Of a stretch of 64,000 nt of DNA, positions 62,401-64,000 are shown in pieces. The notes below the pieces were generated by a model. That model was not told the DNA's origin and ran no database searches. It saw only the letters and a program-made list of their open reading frames with translations. The DNA is from Hevea brasiliensis (Eukaryota > Streptophyta > Magnoliopsida > Malpighiales > Euphorbiaceae): positions 70,075,760 through 70,139,759 of the forward strand of contig NC_079499.1 of NCBI RefSeq assembly GCF_030052815.1. Reading direction: 5' to 3'. Numbering within the stretch: the first letter of the stretch is position 1; the number at the start of each line of letters is the position of its first letter. The translations under genes and the position numbers were made by a program.

Positions 62401-62947
62401 AAAGTTTGTAATAAATTTTAGTTTGAATTTCTCTTAATGTAAATTTTTGTAATGATGTATATAAATTGTTTTATCTTTAATGAAATATGAATGGGAGTAT
62501 TTTGTTTTAAATTGAATGAAATTGATTAATGGCATTTTGATGATCGTTGAATATTGGAAATTATGGATTTGAATTTTTTGAAATTTATAAATGATGTTGA
62601 AATTGGTTGGGATGACTGTGAATTTTGAAGAAGTGGTTGAGATAAATAATTGGAAGTGTTTTTTTTCAGGTATTTGAAGAATTGTTTTCTCAAAATACAG
62701 ACAACACTTTGCAGAAATTTTTATAAAATTTGCAGAAAAATAAAATGGGCAAAAAATTTTAACTAGTTTTCAACTTTAATTAAATGATTTTAATACCTAT
62801 TAGAAAATGCTCACCACTTATAAAAGTAAGAAAATTGTTTTAAAATCCCTTGTAGGGCACTTAATGAGTTATCGGTAGGTGAAGTTTGGTAGTTCATTAG
62901 GTATTCTACAGGATCATGTTATGCCTTACAGAGGGGTAAGTGTGATA
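59413..62947 (+). mobile_element. Gypsy solo LTR M
   Basis: This is a complete 3,535 bp LTR, TGTAACACCCCTATTTG...GTAAGTGTGATA. It is flanked by aaaaa on both sides (59408-59412 and 62948-62952). It is the same family as LTRs E and D, and no internal region is attached. The duplication is low-complexity, so it is weaker evidence than the others. The continuity of LTR L on both sides supports it. Confidence 0.88.
61153..61166 (+). repeat. Conserved LTR palindrome block
   Basis: ACTCCAAATGGAGT in LTR M, with ctacaaa before it and gattcaaaaa after it. Confidence 0.7.
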
Positions 62948-64000
62948 AAAAAGAATACCATAAGTAGAACCCCAATTTCAGCAGCCATGGGAATAGAGAG
63001 AATTTGATGATTTTAATTGTATTAAACTTGTTAGTGATGGTATGTGATGAGTTTGTATATGGTAGAAATCAATTTGCATGGAGTTTGCATGAGTTATGAA
63101 ATTTGAAGTCAGGGTTTTAACCTAATTTGGAGATTTTGTGTTGTTGCTTGAAATTGACGTTGTTGAGGTTGATTGTTAACTATTTGAAGTTCCATGAATG
63201 CAATTGAAATTTGGGAGTTTGGTGGAATTGAGAAATTGGGAGTGTTGTTTTCATGCAGGAATTCTAGACCTTGAGTCCAGTGTACTTTCATGGCCATAAG
63301 TAGAGTTAGGTTACTCCAATTGGTGTGAGGCTAATTAGAGATGAAACCTAGGACAATTTGCCATATTTTTCATGTAGAGATCCTGCCCAGAAACTGAACC
63401 TAACTTGGTCAAAAATTGGCTTGAATCAAGGTAACCACATGCTGGACCTGAAAAAAATGACCATATGAATAGTAAATATTCAAATTGCCATAACTTACTC
63501 AAGGAAGGTCAGAATGACCTGATTCTTAAACCATTGGAAAGGTTATACATAAGAACACATTTTTCATGCAGAACATAGAACCCAGTTCTGACTCTAACCC
63601 AACCAATTTGTTAGAAAAACTTAGGTTAACAATTCTAACCAGAACGAAAACTGCCCTGAAATGCTGGACTTGGAACTACCCGACTAGTTTTGGCAAAAAT
63701 ACCATAACTTGGTCTACAAAATCATAAATGCAGTGAAACTAAAGCTAAAATCTCCAAAATACCTAGAACCATAGTTTTGGTATTTTGACCAAACCCAGAA
63801 CTTAATGGAACTTGGTCAATTGGCTAGGAAAACTCAGCATGCTAAAACCTGAAATTGAACCAAATAGCCACTTGACCCCATAATAGTATTTATACCATAT
63901 CTCCCACTAGAAGGCACCAAATGGGATGAGCCAAACCGTTCTGGAAACCTAAGAAATAGGGTTCCAACTTTGATTCAGAAATGTTCCTCAAAATTTGAGT
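62948..64000 (+). mobile_element. Gypsy LTR L, second part
   Basis: This continues LTR L after solo LTR M and runs off the window. It contains the usual gypsy LTR phrases (ccaattggtgtgaggctaat, gccataacttactcaagg). The ACTCCAAATGGAGT block is not intact here: near 63718 the sequence reads aaatcataaatgcagtgaaa. Confidence 0.75.

Overview
This is eukaryotic, AT-rich plant DNA made almost entirely of LTR retrotransposons. I found no host gene, tRNA, rRNA, CRISPR array, or bacterial or organellar gene. A eudicot nuclear genome is the safe reading. A Euphorbiaceae-type tree would fit, but the species is a guess. All the recognisable coding sequence is retrotransposon gag/pol and all of it is broken by stops, frameshifts or deletions. 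The other open frames lie inside LTRs or leaders and are chance ORFs.

Three groups of element are present. (1) Ty3/gypsy chromoviruses, probably the Tekay/Del lineage, with LTRs of about 3.1-4.1 kb that open TGTAACACC and close GTGTGACA or GTGTCACA. Their pol ends in a chromodomain. (2) A Ty1/copia family with LTRs of about 2.1 kb (open TGTTAGTAG, close GCTCCTTCA) and a tRNA-iMet-type primer site. (3) One decayed Tat-lineage gypsy element, H, with a 3 kb LTR (TGTAG...CTACA).

Layout, with element letters used throughout. 1-1065: copia LTR sitting in gypsy A integrase (1067-2152), followed by the A 3' LTR (2164-5320). 5321-16835: gypsy D on the minus strand (LTR, gag-pol, LTR), inserted in the gag of copia B. 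16836-34185: 5' part of copia B. Its LTR is split by gypsy solo LTR E (19550-32999), which is split in turn by the complete 9.8 kb copia A (19744-29556). 34186-34656: gypsy LTR F, the host of B. 34657-50975: Tat element H, interrupted at 38482-48655 by a rearranged gypsy composite. That composite holds a 1.9 kb near-perfect inverted repeat, one arm of which carries a younger solo LTR (43721-47294). 50976-53265: copia C leader and 5' LTR. 53266-58448: gypsy LTR pieces I, J and K and a gag scrap. 58449-64000: LTR L, split by solo LTR M (59413-62947).

Five 5-bp target-site duplications can be read exactly: gacac for copia A, ttaaa for LTR E, ttcaa for the 43721 solo LTR, cattt for the composite, and aaaaa for LTR M. 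They give a firm order of events: F, then B, then E, then A, with D also entering B.

I see no convincing new host-type system. The best leads are the long LTR palindrome, an intron-like insert in one integrase, a short palindromic block conserved between otherwise diverged gypsy LTRs, and a Tat pol that has lost both catalytic cores but kept the joining segments.
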